64,000 bases of DNA from Psychromonas sp. Urea-02u-13 (GCF_002835995.1 NZ_PJBZ01000040.1:1-64000), one strand, 5' to 3'; shown: positions 18,752-28,706, counted from the first letter of the stretch. Notes: generated by a model not told the origin, from the letters alone. Numbers and translations: made by a program.

Positions 18752-19813
18752 ATGATGAGCCAATTTTCTCCCCTTGTAGGATCTGATTATCCATTTCCCC
18801 CAAAACCTGTTGTGTTATCTGTACAGGAAGAATCAGACTACAAAGAAAAAATAAAAAAACTGTTGATTGAAAAAGATGCTGTCTTAGTTGCTCATTACTA
18901 CACCGACCCTGAAATCCAAGCATTAGCTGAAGAAACTGGCGGTTATGTTGCCGACTCTTTAGAGATGGCCCGTTTTGGACGAGATCATAAAGCAAAGACA
19001 TTGATCATCGCTGGTGTTCGCTTCATGGGCGAAACCGCTAAAATATTAACGCCTCATAAAACCGTGTTAATGCCTGAACTTGAAGCAACTTGTTCATTAG
19101 ATGTTGGTTGCCCTGTTGAAGCGTTCAGTGATTTTTGTGATAAACACCCAGATCGTACGGTTGTTGTTTATGCCAATACCTCTGCTGCTGTAAAAGCACG
19201 TGCTGACTGGGTGGTTACATCGAGTATTGCATTAGAGATCGTTGAGCACTTAGACAGTGAAGATAAGAAAATAATTTGGGGACCTGATCGCCATTTAGGT
19301 GCTTATATTGAAAAGCAAACTAAAGCCGACATGATCATGTGGCAGGGCGATTGTATCGTTCACGATGAATTTAAAGCATCGGGTTTACGTGATATGAAAG
19401 CGATTTACCCTGACGCTGCTATTTTAGTGCATCCTGAATCACCGCAAAGTGTGGTTGATATGGCTGATGTCGTTGGTTCAACGAGTCAGCTAATCAATGC
19501 GACTAGAACACTGCCTAATAAACAGCTGATCGTAGCAACGGATACCGGTATCTTTTATAAGATGCAGCAAGCTTGTCCAGATAAAGAGTTATTTGCAGCA
19601 CCAACAGCCGGTGAAGGCGCAACTTGTCGCAGTTGTGCTCACTGTCCTTGGATGGCAATGAATGGCCTTAAAGCGATTCACGATGCGTTAGTTGATGCAA
19701 CCGGCCATGAAGTTGATGTTGATGAAAATGTTGCTCAGGGTGCGCTGAAGTCACTAGATCGCATGCTTAACTTTGCCGCAGAGCAACAGCTTAAAGTTAA
19801 AGGTAACGCTTAA
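18752..19813 (+). CDS. nadA: Quinolinate synthase NadA
   Basis: About 353 residues from the tandem ATGATG, which follows AGAG; a longer frame from 18713 has no homology and is not used. The enzyme condenses iminoaspartate and dihydroxyacetone phosphate to quinolinate in NAD synthesis, using a 4Fe-4S cluster bound by three Cys. Candidate ligands are in SLDVGCP, in the WQGDC segment or LEATC, and in the C-terminal [12 protein letters not shown]. Other conserved elements are [18 protein letters not shown] and HPESP. It lies after the tRNA-Lys array, as in E. coli. Confidence 0.95.
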   Translation: MMSQFSPLVGSDYPFPPKPVVLSVQEESDYKEKIKKLLIEKDAVLVAHYYTDPEIQALAEETGGYVADSLEMARFGRDHKAKTLIIAGVRFMGETAKILTPHKTVLMPELEATCSLDVGCPVEAFSDFCDKHPDRTVVVYANTSAAVKARADWVVTSSIALEIVEHLDSEDKKIIWGPDRHLGAYIEKQTKADMIMWQGDCIVHDEFKASGLRDMKAIYPDAAILVHPESPQSVVDMADVVGSTSQLINATRTLPNKQLIVATDTGIFYKMQQACPDKELFAAPTAGEGATCRSCAHCPWMAMNGLKAIHDALVDATGHEVDVDENVAQGALKSLDRMLNFAAEQQLKVKGNA

Positions 19814-19868
19814 TTAGCATCAAATGAATGCAATCGAGTCTCTGATTTACTCGGTGCATTTTAATTAG

Positions 19869-19899
19869 CTCATTGGATAGGGCTTCACTACCGAATGAG
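19869..19899 (+). other. Inverted repeat / tRNA-like fragment before the restriction gene
   Basis: CTCATTGG and CCGAATGAG form a bulged stem. The sequence TAGCTCATTGGATAGGGC also resembles a tRNA D arm, but no acceptor or T arm follows. It may be an operator-like hairpin for the restriction gene or a tRNA relic marking the insertion point. Confidence 0.35.
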
Positions 19900-19904
19900 T
19901 TTAT

Positions 19905-21050
19905 ATGTACTTCAATAATCTATCTGCACCTGAGCGCCAACAATACCAATCACGATTACAACTCATTGGTCAGCTTTCAAACCTATTCTCCTCATCCAAA
20001 ACACCTTATTTGTATTACCGTGTCGCAGAGAAAATTTATTGCGACTGCTTTAATGCAGATGATTTATCAAGAGGTGATGTTGCCAGTGACGCTGTTTTAA
20101 TCATGGATAACCTAAAAATAGGTGTCGGTTTAAAAACGTTTCTTATTACTAATGGAAAATCCTTTCAAAAAATAGCTGAATTTAATCGCCAGCGATCAAC
20201 TTATAGTGATTTACCCGCGCTGGAAATGGTAAAGAAGGTTTCAGAGCTGAGAAATAACCGTATTAGCTTTACGCAAAATGCTTATGAACTTGATTCTGCT
20301 ATTTACCACTGTGTATTGCGAGATGAAGGGATCTTTAGAATTTTTGAAGAAACAATGGATTTAATTCAAATCGATAAGATTAAATTGCTCCCCTCTAAAA
20401 CTTCAAATGTTATATTTTCTGATGGTTTACATGAGTATAATTTCAATGTGAGTAAATCAACGCTTTTAAAAAGGTTTATTACAGATAAGATACTGCATTC
20501 ATTCCCCGTGGGTATTTTAGATGACCCATTTTATTATCTTGAAAATAATAAAATTAATGATGATTATAAAATGCAGTCTGTCGCCGAAATAAAAGATACA
20601 GACCTTGTTGATACACTTTATTTGCCTCTTTATGGAAGAAATAAAGTTGTTGGTGAGCGTAGTGCATTAAATCAATGGAATGCCTCTGGTAGAGCAAGAG
20701 ACCCTAATGAGGCTTATATACCGATACCTGCTCAGGTGCATAAATGTAAGCCAGGGTTCTTTCCCTCGAGAGATGAATCATTTGATTTATTATTACCAAA
20801 CAATAAAATTCTACTCTCTAAATTATGCCAAGATGGGAGTAAAGCATTAATGTCTTATTCTAACAAAGAGCTTGGCAAGTGGATTTTACGTGATGTATTA
20901 AAGCTTGCAGAAGGAGAGTTACTTTCCTATGCAAGGCTTCACAGTATCGGTATAGATTCTGTCAGAATAGATAAATTTCAAGACAATACATATGCAATTA
21001 ACTTCGCTGAGATTGACTCCTATGAGTTTTTCATTAAAGAGTTTGAGTAG
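19905..21050 (+). CDS. Probable type II restriction endonuclease
   Basis: A 381-residue soluble protein next to a cytosine-5 methyltransferase. The N-terminal half has a nuclease-like segment (ASDAVLIMDNLKIGVGLKTF, ~60-80, then KIAEFN), compatible with a PD-(D/E)xK core, though the catalytic set is not clean. The C-terminal ~130 residues (EAYIPIPAQVHK, PGFFPSRDESFDLLLP, GKWILRDVLKL, DSVRIDKF) resemble the B3-like DNA-binding domain of NgoFVII/EcoRII-type enzymes. Function is inferred mostly from the methyltransferase neighbour 50 bases downstream. The ribosome site is weak. Recognition sequence unknown. Confidence 0.65.
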   Translation: MYFNNLSAPERQQYQSRLQLIGQLSNLFSSSKTPYLYYRVAEKIYCDCFNADDLSRGDVASDAVLIMDNLKIGVGLKTFLITNGKSFQKIAEFNRQRSTYSDLPALEMVKKVSELRNNRISFTQNAYELDSAIYHCVLRDEGIFRIFEETMDLIQIDKIKLLPSKTSNVIFSDGLHEYNFNVSKSTLLKRFITDKILHSFPVGILDDPFYYLENNKINDDYKMQSVAEIKDTDLVDTLYLPLYGRNKVVGERSALNQWNASGRARDPNEAYIPIPAQVHKCKPGFFPSRDESFDLLLPNNKILLSKLCQDGSKALMSYSNKELGKWILRDVLKLAEGELLSYARLHSIGIDSVRIDKFQDNTYAINFAEIDSYEFFIKEFE

Positions 21051-21100
21051 TGTTTGCCTGCAAAAATTAATAAGTTTAAAACTATATTTTAGGAACAATA

Positions 21101-22246
21101 ATGAATTATAAAGTAGGCAGTTTATTTGCCGGTGTTGGTGGTGTTTGTTTAGGATTTAAAAATGCAGCCAATGAACAGGGCGGTTACCAATTAGTTTGGG
21201 CAAATGAACTTGATGAAAATGCAGGTAAAACTTATCAGCATAATTTTGATCATGCTTTAATTGCTGGTGATATTGAAAAAATAGTGAAACCAGAGCGTGC
21301 TGAAAGTGAAGAAACACGGATTGAGTTTGAAAAGAAAAAAGCGGCTATTTTAGCTGAGCCGATTGATATATTAACCGGTGGTTTCCCTTGCCAAGCTTTT
21401 AGTATTGCTGGCGGTCGTAAAGGTTTTGATGATCATCGCGGTAATCTTTTTTACAGTATTATCGATTTAGTGAATGATTTACACCAAGCGTCTCATAAAC
21501 CACGCATTCTGTTTTTAGAAAATGTGAAAAACTTACGTGGTCACGATGAAGGGCGTACTTATCAAACGATCAAATCTGAAATAGAAGCGACGGGTTATAT
21601 CGTCAAAGATGCGGTTTTAAATACTAAAGAATATACGCATTTACCACAAAATCGTGAGCGTATGTTTATTGTCTGTTTTTTACATGAAGCTGATGCTGAA
21701 CGATTTACTATGTTTGAACGCTTAGAAGACTTTAAATTAAAACATTCAGACAGCGTGCGTCGAGAAAACATTAACCAGGTATTAGATCTGGATAAAAATA
21801 AGCAACAGCTACAAGCTTATTATTATACCCGTGAGAAATATCCCAATTATTTTTTAAGCGAAACACAATATAACAGCCTGCCTGCTGATAAACGCAAAAA
21901 AGAGCGTATCAATATTACTGAGCAGATAACGGATGAGTTTGAATTTTACCAAGTACGCCGTGGTATGTACGTGCGTAAAAATGCAAATGGTGTTTGCCCT
22001 ACATTAACGGCCAACATGGGGACTGGTGGCCACAATGTTGCGCTAATTAAGGTTAAAGATGGCGTACGTAAGCTAACACCTGCTGAAACCTTTAAGTTAC
22101 AGGGCTTTCCGATTGGTAATGGTTATTCTCTGCCAGAAAAAATGGCTAACGGGCAACTCTATAAACAAGCGGGTAATGCGGTATCAGTGGACTTAATTAC
22201 ACTCATTGCTAATGAGTTGCTTGTGGTTTTACAAGCTTGTGATTAG
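21101..22246 (+). CDS. DNA cytosine-5 methyltransferase
   Basis: A 381-residue enzyme with the C5-methyltransferase motifs in order: I (SLFAGVGGVCLGF), IV with catalytic Cys (TGGFPCQAFSIAG, ~95), VI (FLENVKNL), VIII (QNRERMF), then a target-recognition region (~200-300) and motifs IX/X (RKLTPAETFKLQGFP, YKQAGNAVSV). It methylates cytosine C5 in a specific sequence and protects DNA from the adjacent nuclease. Target site not predictable by eye. An AGGAAC ribosome site lies before the ATG. The pair sits between nadA and yehS as an acquired module. Confidence 0.92.
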   Translation: MNYKVGSLFAGVGGVCLGFKNAANEQGGYQLVWANELDENAGKTYQHNFDHALIAGDIEKIVKPERAESEETRIEFEKKKAAILAEPIDILTGGFPCQAFSIAGGRKGFDDHRGNLFYSIIDLVNDLHQASHKPRILFLENVKNLRGHDEGRTYQTIKSEIEATGYIVKDAVLNTKEYTHLPQNRERMFIVCFLHEADAERFTMFERLEDFKLKHSDSVRRENINQVLDLDKNKQQLQAYYYTREKYPNYFLSETQYNSLPADKRKKERINITEQITDEFEFYQVRRGMYVRKNANGVCPTLTANMGTGGHNVALIKVKDGVRKLTPAETFKLQGFPIGNGYSLPEKMANGQLYKQAGNAVSVDLITLIANELLVVLQACD

Positions 22247-22308
22247 CAGAGTAGGGAAATACCCTGTATGATATGTTTTTTTATTTTAACTGATTAATAA
22301 GAGACGCT

Positions 22309-22809
22309 ATGATCACTAATGATGTTTTACGACGTGTACGTTACGCACTACAACTAAACGATAAAAAAATGTTAGATATTTTTGCTTCGGTTGATAATGC
22401 AATTGATGAAAACTACCTACACAGCATCATGGAAAAAGAAGGCGAAGAAAATTTTGTATTCTGTCGCGACAGTCTTCTTTCTCTTTTCTTAGATGGTTTA
22501 ATTAACGCAAAACGTGGTAAAAAAGAGGGTTCAAGCCCAGTTATTTTACCTGCTAAAGCTATCTTAAGTAATAATGATATCTTACGTAAACTACGTATTG
22601 CTTTGAACTTTAAAGAAGAAGATATGCTTGATGCATTGGCTTCTGCTGAATTCCCAGTTTCTAAATCTGAGCTTTCTGCGCTATTCCGCAAGCGAGATCA
22701 CCGCAACTATAAAGAGTGTGGCGATCAATTATTACGTAACTTCTTAAACGGCATTACAGAGCGTTTTCGTGGTACGAGTGCTGAAAAAGAAAATGAAACT
22801 AAAGTGTAA
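22309..22809 (+). CDS. yehS: DUF1456 family protein YehS
   Basis: A 166-residue cytosolic protein of two tandem ~75-residue DUF1456 repeats: NDVLRRVRYALQLNDKKMLDIF and NNDILRKLRIALNFKEEDML begin the halves, each followed by an LF-DGLI or LR-FLNGI segment. Molecular function is unknown. The good AAGAGACG-type ribosome site and the following terminator mark a single-gene transcript. Confidence 0.88.
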   Translation: MITNDVLRRVRYALQLNDKKMLDIFASVDNAIDENYLHSIMEKEGEENFVFCRDSLLSLFLDGLINAKRGKKEGSSPVILPAKAILSNNDILRKLRIALNFKEEDMLDALASAEFPVSKSELSALFRKRDHRNYKECGDQLLRNFLNGITERFRGTSAEKENETKV

Positions 22810-22835
22810 TTTCACTTAACATTTTTAATAAGCAT

Positions 22836-22865
22836 AAAAAAACCGAGCCTTGCTCGGTTTTTTGT
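22836..22865 (+). terminator. Intrinsic terminator of yehS
   Basis: AAAAAACCGAGC pairs with GCTCGGTTTTTT around CTT, followed by more T. Symmetric A/T flanks allow function on either strand. Confidence 0.9.
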
Positions 22866-22876
22866 TTTTATAAGTG

Positions 22877-23046
22877 TAACTACTCAGGACGTCGCTATTT
22901 AAGCCTATTTCATCGTTAAAAATGCTCATTTAAACGACTAAACTGCGCTTTTTCGCCTTGAACTAAGCATAAATAGCTTAGTTCTGATCAGTTACTGTCT
23001 ATTTTCGTATGAAACGCATACGTTTTAGCAGGGTGCTGAGTAGTTA
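22877..23046. repeat. MITE-like repeat, family C
   Basis: A 170-base segment with inverted ends TAACTACTCAG (22877) and CTGAGTAGTTA (ending 23046), also flanked by TATAAG-type sequence. The interior holds a GAACTAAGC/GCTTAGTTC hairpin. It fills the yehS-nth gap and has no coding content. Confidence 0.7.
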
Positions 23047-23069
23047 CTTATAAGTTTTATGTTAATAGA

Positions 23070-23705
23070 TTAGCTTTCTGTTTTTTCTTTGTACTCACAC
23101 AAATCTTCTATCAAACATGAGCCACAGCGAGGCTTGCGCGCAATACAGGTATAACGTCCGTGTAAAATAAGCCAGTGATGTACGTCCACTTTAAATTCCG
23201 CGGGAATCACTTTTAATAACTTCGCTTCCACTAAATCTACATTTTTACCCATCGCCAATTTAGTTCTGTTTGAGACACGAAAAATATGTGTATCAACCGC
23301 AATCGTAGGCCAGCCAAAGGCGGTATTTAAGACGACATTTGCAGTCTTTCTGCCAACACCGGGTAGGGCAACTAATGCATTGCGATTTTCAGGTACTTCA
23401 CTGTTGTGTAAATCGATCAACATTTTACAGGCTTTAATCACGTTGGACGCTTTACTGTTAAATAGACCAATGGTTTTAATATAGGTTTTTAACCCATCTT
23501 CACCTAATGCATAGATAGCTTCGGGCGTATTGGCGATAGGAAACAGTTTATCGGTGGCTTTATTCACACCCACATCGGTCGATTGAGCGGATAAGGTCAC
23601 CGCAACCAATAACTCGAAAGGCGAGCTAAAGTTGAGCTCTGTTTCTGGTTTAGGGTTGTTATCGCGTAAGCGTGTTAACATTTCTAGGCGTTTTTCTTTA
23701 TTCAC
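23070..23705 (-). CDS. nth: Endonuclease III (DNA glycosylase/AP lyase)
   Basis: A 211-residue base-excision repair enzyme for oxidised pyrimidines. The helix-hairpin-helix LPGVGRKTANVVLN carries the catalytic Lys, VDTHIFRVSNR the catalytic Asp, and the C-terminal CIARKPRCGSCLIEDLC the four Cys of the 4Fe-4S cluster. It follows rnfE by two bases on the same strand, the conserved rnf-nth arrangement, so it is probably co-transcribed. Confidence 0.96.
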   Translation of the reverse strand: MNKEKRLEMLTRLRDNNPKPETELNFSSPFELLVAVTLSAQSTDVGVNKATDKLFPIANTPEAIYALGEDGLKTYIKTIGLFNSKASNVIKACKMLIDLHNSEVPENRNALVALPGVGRKTANVVLNTAFGWPTIAVDTHIFRVSNRTKLAMGKNVDLVEAKLLKVIPAEFKVDVHHWLILHGRYTCIARKPRCGSCLIEDLCEYKEKTES

Positions 23706-23707
23706 GT

Positions 23708-24475
23708 TTAACCCTTATTCTCAATGCTTTGTTCGGCTTGGCTTACGAGCTTCTTTTTAGCGCGATTCTCTAGGTGATAGTCGATTGCATTTTTTGAGGC
23801 AATAATGATGCCCATAATAATGAAGGCGCCAGGGGGCAAGGCCGCTAATAAAAAGCTGGTATCAGTATGGTAAAGCGTGATGGTTAAAACAGAAGACCAT
23901 TCGCCAAGCATGGTTTCAATGCCATCAAGCAGTGTCCCCTGCGCTAATACTTCACGTATCGCACCTAATAGTAATAATACGCCACCAAATCCTAGGCCCA
24001 TCATTAAACCATCATAAGCCGCATGCTTAACACTGTTCTTTGAGGCAAAGGCTTCTGCGCGTCCAATAATAATACAGTTAGTAACAATAAGAGGAATAAA
24101 GATACCCAGTGATAAATATAATTCGTAGGTATAGGCATTCATCAGCAGTTGCACACAGGTTACGAGTGAAGCGATGATCATGACAAAAATAGGGATGCGA
24201 ATTGCTTTTTGCACATGGTGGCGAATAAGAGAAATTAACGTATTAGAGGCCACTAAAACAAACAATGTTGCGATAGCTAACCCTAAGGCATTAGTCACGG
24301 TATTCGTGACGGCAAGTAACGGACACAAGCCGAGTAGCTGTACAATACCTGGGTTGTTTTTCCATAACCCTTGCCATCTAAGCTCTTTATAAATGGCTTT
24401 GTTCTCGTCAGCTGTTAGCGGAACAACATCAGCCGCTTCGCTATTGTCTGTCGCCTGTATTGTTTCTGATTTCAT
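23708..24475 (-). CDS. rnfE: Rnf electron transport complex subunit E
   Basis: A 255-residue six-helix membrane protein. The ATG shares one base with the rnfG stop (TAATG) and follows GGAGA; an upstream in-frame start would overlap rnfG more and is not used. [21 protein letters not shown] and the helices up to LPPGAFI are typical of RnfE/NqrD. With RnfA it forms the membrane core that holds an iron-sulfur centre and couples electron flow from ferredoxin or NADH to ion movement. The N-terminal ~25 residues form a polar extension. Confidence 0.95.
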   Translation of the reverse strand: MKSETIQATDNSEAADVVPLTADENKAIYKELRWQGLWKNNPGIVQLLGLCPLLAVTNTVTNALGLAIATLFVLVASNTLISLIRHHVQKAIRIPIFVMIIASLVTCVQLLMNAYTYELYLSLGIFIPLIVTNCIIIGRAEAFASKNSVKHAAYDGLMMGLGFGGVLLLLGAIREVLAQGTLLDGIETMLGEWSSVLTITLYHTDTSFLLAALPPGAFIIMGIIIASKNAIDYHLENRAKKKLVSQAEQSIENKG

Positions 24476-25110
24476 TATAAGTCTCCACAATTGGCTACTT
24501 GATTGAATAGCTGCTGTTTATGTTTAGCAAAGTAGATAAGTGCATCTTTAACGGCATGTGTAACAGCACGTGGTGTGATGGTTGCACCCGTAAATGCATC
24601 AATATCACCGCCATTCTTTTTAACTTCCCAGCGTGCATCCTGTGCAACTTGGTAGTCTTTGTCATTAAAGCTGTAGATCCACTCTGACTTGTTGGTTTGA
24701 ATTTTATCTCCTAAGCCGGGCGTTTCTGTATGACGAATAACACGAACACCTGCTACTTTCCCATCTTCAAAAATACCAATTGCGAGTTTTATTTCACCGG
24801 CATAACCTTTAAAGGTACTGGTTTCTAACATCAGTGCGACAGGTTTATTGCCTTTTTTAGCGACAAATACCTGTTGGGTTTGCCCTTTACCTAATAATTG
24901 GTCATCACTTATCTCAAAGCAACTAGCAAAAATTTCATTATCGTAGGCATCTTCAGGAATTAGCTGATTGATGGTTTTTATTAAGGCCATTTGCTCTTGC
25001 TGAGCAATAACAGGTTTAGTTAATTGGTTAACCGTTGCAACGGCCGCGGTGCAAATAATAGCAAAAGCCGCTAATAGGAAACCGTTACGAGAGATTGCTG
25101 ATAAGATCAT
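24475..25110 (-). CDS. rnfG: Rnf complex subunit G (FMN-bearing)
   Basis: A 211-residue protein with one N-terminal helix and a periplasmic FMN-binding domain. [13 protein letters not shown] contains the Thr in the T/SGATxT motif to which FMN is covalently attached. The start overlaps the rnfD stop by four bases (ATGA). It carries electrons in the periplasmic branch of the complex. Confidence 0.95.
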   Translation of the reverse strand: MILSAISRNGFLLAAFAIICTAAVATVNQLTKPVIAQQEQMALIKTINQLIPEDAYDNEIFASCFEISDDQLLGKGQTQQVFVAKKGNKPVALMLETSTFKGYAGEIKLAIGIFEDGKVAGVRVIRHTETPGLGDKIQTNKSEWIYSFNDKDYQVAQDARWEVKKNGGDIDAFTGATITPRAVTHAVKDALIYFAKHKQQLFNQVANCGDL

Positions 25111-26159
25111 GTTCTTCCTCCATAAACCTTAGGCTGAGTATAATAATCAATTAATGGTACACACATATTACCGAGTAATACGGCGAAGGCGACAGCATCA
25201 GGATAACCCCCAATATTACGAATTAAGACCACAATAAAGGCGATTAAAAATCCATAAAAGAGTCTTCCTTTTACCGTTGTTGATGCACTCACAGGGTCGG
25301 TTAGGATAAAAAACGCGCCTAACATAGTGGCACCGGAGAGCAGATGAAAGAGTGGTGAGCCGTTAAGGTCTGGCTGATAAGCGAAGGCGATAAACGAAAA
25401 CAACATCATGCCGGCTAAAAAGCTGATTGGGATCATCCACAGAATAATGCGTTTAGCGAGTAAAATGGCACCGCCAAATAAAAACCCTAAGTTTACCCAC
25501 ATAATCGCCTGTGATGATGACGCTTTATAGGTGGCACTATCGAAAATTTCTGTTGTCGTGAAGCCTGATTTCAAGCTGTTCTTTAGGGTATCAAGCGGTG
25601 TGGCCATGGTGAGCCCATCGATGCTAATACTCATTTGTGCCACGCTGTAACCATCAAGGGTGTGGCCGGTTAACACAGTATTGAGCTGATCCAGTATCGA
25701 CAGTTCAAAAGGCTGCAAGCTTAGCATTGGTAACCAAGAGGTCATCTGTACTGGGAATGAAATAAGCAAAACAACATAAGCCGCCATCGCGGGGTTAAAT
25801 ATGTTTTGCCCTAAACCACCATAAAGCTGTTTTACAAAGATAATGGCAAATAAAGTACCAATAACAACCACCCACCAAGGGGCGAGTGGAGGAATAGAAA
25901 TGGCGATGAGTATGCCGGTTAGCAGCGCGCTTCCATCTTTTAATGTATTGATAATAGGACGTTTACGTAATTTTAAAATAGCGGCTTCTGCACTGAGTGC
26001 AACGATGCCGGCTAATAAAATTTGCACTATATTAGTGAGTCCAAAAAAATAACTTTGCAATGCAACGCCGGGTATTAAACATAACATGACCCAAACCATA
26101 ATCTGCGAACTACTACGGCGAGTACGTTGATGTGGCGAGCTTGCGCTGATAAATGCCAT
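25107..26159 (-). CDS. rnfD: Rnf complex subunit D
   Basis: A 350-residue membrane protein with about nine helices. The flavinylation segment DGLTMATPLDTLK has the Thr that binds FMN covalently (S/DGxTxATPL in RnfD/NqrB). SSPHQRTRRSSSQIM near the start and GHTLDGYS are also characteristic. It shares one base with the rnfC stop. Confidence 0.95.
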   Translation of the reverse strand: MAFISASSPHQRTRRSSSQIMVWVMLCLIPGVALQSYFFGLTNIVQILLAGIVALSAEAAILKLRKRPIINTLKDGSALLTGILIAISIPPLAPWWVVVIGTLFAIIFVKQLYGGLGQNIFNPAMAAYVVLLISFPVQMTSWLPMLSLQPFELSILDQLNTVLTGHTLDGYSVAQMSISIDGLTMATPLDTLKNSLKSGFTTTEIFDSATYKASSSQAIMWVNLGFLFGGAILLAKRIILWMIPISFLAGMMLFSFIAFAYQPDLNGSPLFHLLSGATMLGAFFILTDPVSASTTVKGRLFYGFLIAFIVVLIRNIGGYPDAVAFAVLLGNMCVPLIDYYTQPKVYGGRT

Positions 26160-28705
26160 TATTGTTGTTCCTTGTTGTCTATATCGTTTTCACTTTCTTT
26201 CGCTAGCTGTGCTTTTTTAGCTTTCGCCCGCGCTACGACGGCTGCAATTTTAGCTTTTTTGATGTCGGCAGCAGAAAGCTCTGGGCTACTTGAAGGTGTT
26301 ATATCGCTTTGCGCTTCTACTGTAATCGTTTGTTGCCTTGCTATAACAGCCTCTTCTTTTTCTTGTTTATGAAGACGTGCTTGCTCTTTACGTAACTTAC
26401 GCTCTGCGATGACTTTACTATTATCGGGTAGTTCAGCAGAGGTAGGCGCTGTCGTTTCTAAGTTCTGAGCATCAAGCGCTTGTGCCGTTTTTGCTGCTTT
26501 CTTCGCTTTCGCTCGTGCAATGGCGGCTGCCACTGCTGCTTTTTTTGGATCTATTGCTGTTGCTTCATGTTCACTTGTACTGCTTTCACTGTTTTCTTCT
26601 GGGTTTTCAGATTGCGCTGCCTTTGCTGCTTTCTTCGCTTTTGCACGCGCAATAGCAGCTGCCACGGCCGCCTTTTGGGGGTCTACAGCGATAGGTTCAT
26701 CAGTACCAATGTTTTTACTTTTTTCTTTGTTTTCTTGGATGTTTTCTAATCCGGCTTTAGCTGCTTTTTTAGCTTTGGCGCGCGCAATGGCGGCTGCCAC
26801 GGCTGCTTTTTTAGGATCTATGGCTGCAGGCTCATCGGTACTCGCATCCGTATTTTTTGCTGTTGTTGGTTCGCTATTTGTCTCTAATCCGGCTTTTGCT
26901 GCTTTTTTAGCTTTAGCGCGGGCAATGGCGGCTGCTACGGCTACTTTTTTAGGATCTACTGCTATTGAAACGTTATCTTGTGAATTCTCTTCAGCATTCT
27001 CTGATGATTCTGTATTTTCTAATGATTGGGCTTTCGCCGCTTTTTTAGCTTTTGCGCGGGCAATCGCAGCTGCTACTGCGCTATTTTTGTTTTCAGGTTT
27101 CTTTTCTGTTGAGGAATCTGAAGCATCGCTTGATGCGCCGTCTAACACCTTCTTGGCTTTCGCGCGAGCAAGTGCGGCAGCGATTAAATCTTCACCACCA
27201 TTTTTCTCTTGTAATTGTGCTTTGCGTTTTTCAGCCGCGGCTTTATGTTTTGCTTGTCTATCAAGTTTTGCCTGCTCTAAGCGTGCTTCTCGTTTTTCAT
27301 GACGAATGCGAGCAACTTCTGCTTTTTGAGCTTCATTTTTAGCGACGTTAATTTCTGCTTTGGCAACGCGGTAATATTCAACCAGGGGAATATGGCTAGG
27401 GCATACAAAAGCACAGGCACCACATTCGATACACGCACTTAAATTATATTCAGCAAGTTTGTCGTGATCTTGGCTTTTTGAATACCACAAAAGTTGCTGG
27501 GGTAACAAATGAGCAGGGCAAGCTTCCGCACATTCAGAGCAACGAATACAAGGCATCTCAGGTGGAGAAGCGGGCATTTCCTGCACAGTAGGCGCTAAAA
27601 TACAGTTACAGGTTTTGGTCACCGGTGCGGAGGTATCTTCGATGGTAAAACCCATCATCGGGCCACCAATAATCAATTGATTGACTGACGTAGAGTTCAC
27701 CCAATATCTATCGAGTAGATATTGAATTGGTGTGCCAATACGCACACTCACATTGCCTCTTTGTTGCAGTGAGTCACCGGTAAGGGTCACAATGCGCGAG
27801 GTCAATGGTTTCGCATCAATAATGGCTTGTTTAATCGCAAATACAGTCCCGATGTTTTGCATGACAATGCCAAGCTCACTTGGGTGTTTACCTAAGGGCG
27901 TTTGCTGGCCGGTAATAATTTCAATTAACTGTTTTTCACTGCCTGATGGGTAAATCGTTGGAATAATACGCAGGCGGATTTTATCTTTATTAGGATTTTT
28001 GCTCAGGGCTTCTTGTAAGCTTTTAATCGCATCAACTTTGTTATCTTCAATCGCAATCACTGTTAGCTGAGGTTGCAAAATATGATTAAGCACCTCAATA
28101 CCTTCAAGTATTTCAAAGGATTGTTCTTGCATTAATCGGTCATCGGCGGTGATATAAGGCTCACATTCTGCCGCATTGATTAAGAGCAGTTTAATGTCGC
28201 TATGGTGGACTAACTTCAGATGACTCGGAAAACCAGCGCCACCTAAACCGACAATACCAGATTGCTGAATTTTCTCGACTAATACGGCGGGGGCAAGGGT
28301 TTGGTAATCTTGTGGTTTCACATATTCGGCCGTTCTGTCTAGACCGTCTGTTTGGATAACAACCGCTAATACACCCAAACCTGAAGGGTGTAAATCACAG
28401 CGTTTTTCAATAGCGATAACAACACCTGAACTACTTGCATGCTGCACCACTAAAGCCCCATAGACTTTGGTCAGTGGTTGGCCTTTTAAAACCATGTCAC
28501 CCACGGCTACCAAAAGCTCTGGTGTATGACCTTTATGCTCAACAGGAATAACCAGTGTTGCAGGAATGCCCGCATCACGAATCGCATACTGGTTACTCTG
28601 AAGTTTGTTTTCTTCGGGGTGAATCCCGCCGTGAAAATTCCATAACTTACCCGATGAAATTGCGTCTAATTGTTCATCGGAAAGCAGGTTAAATTTATCA
28701 GTCAT
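26159..28705 (-). CDS. rnfC: Rnf complex subunit C with expanded Ala/Lys repeat tail
   Basis: An 848-residue protein. Residues ~1-440 are the conserved core: GGIHP near the start, the Gly-rich NADH/FMN site with GLGGAGFPSHLK, and two 4Fe-4S motifs (CIRCSECAEACP and CIECGACAFVCP). The C-terminal half is a long charged helix with seven copies of an (A)xARAKAKKAAKA unit, five nearly identical and spaced ~40 residues apart, with flanking diverged copies. RnfC is the cytosolic subunit that accepts electrons. The tail length varies greatly among gammaproteobacteria; its role is unknown. The DNA repeats should expand or contract by recombination. Confidence 0.95.
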   Translation of the reverse strand: MTDKFNLLSDEQLDAISSGKLWNFHGGIHPEENKLQSNQYAIRDAGIPATLVIPVEHKGHTPELLVAVGDMVLKGQPLTKVYGALVVQHASSSGVVIAIEKRCDLHPSGLGVLAVVIQTDGLDRTAEYVKPQDYQTLAPAVLVEKIQQSGIVGLGGAGFPSHLKLVHHSDIKLLLINAAECEPYITADDRLMQEQSFEILEGIEVLNHILQPQLTVIAIEDNKVDAIKSLQEALSKNPNKDKIRLRIIPTIYPSGSEKQLIEIITGQQTPLGKHPSELGIVMQNIGTVFAIKQAIIDAKPLTSRIVTLTGDSLQQRGNVSVRIGTPIQYLLDRYWVNSTSVNQLIIGGPMMGFTIEDTSAPVTKTCNCILAPTVQEMPASPPEMPCIRCSECAEACPAHLLPQQLLWYSKSQDHDKLAEYNLSACIECGACAFVCPSHIPLVEYYRVAKAEINVAKNEAQKAEVARIRHEKREARLEQAKLDRQAKHKAAAEKRKAQLQEKNGGEDLIAAALARAKAKKVLDGASSDASDSSTEKKPENKNSAVAAAIARAKAKKAAKAQSLENTESSENAEENSQDNVSIAVDPKKVAVAAAIARAKAKKAAKAGLETNSEPTTAKNTDASTDEPAAIDPKKAAVAAAIARAKAKKAAKAGLENIQENKEKSKNIGTDEPIAVDPQKAAVAAAIARAKAKKAAKAAQSENPEENSESSTSEHEATAIDPKKAAVAAAIARAKAKKAAKTAQALDAQNLETTAPTSAELPDNSKVIAERKLRKEQARLHKQEKEEAVIARQQTITVEAQSDITPSSSPELSAADIKKAKIAAVVARAKAKKAQLAKESENDIDNKEQQ

Positions 28706-28706
28706 A

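Noticed and set aside
19857-19900. Functional tRNA gene upstream of the restriction gene
   Set aside because: Only a D-arm-like segment is present; the acceptor and T arms and CCA are missing.
26520-27302. Plus-strand open frame of 260 codons rich in Ala/Phe
   Set aside because: It is antisense to the RnfC repeat tail and owes its length to the biased Ala/Lys codons there; no ribosome site or homology.
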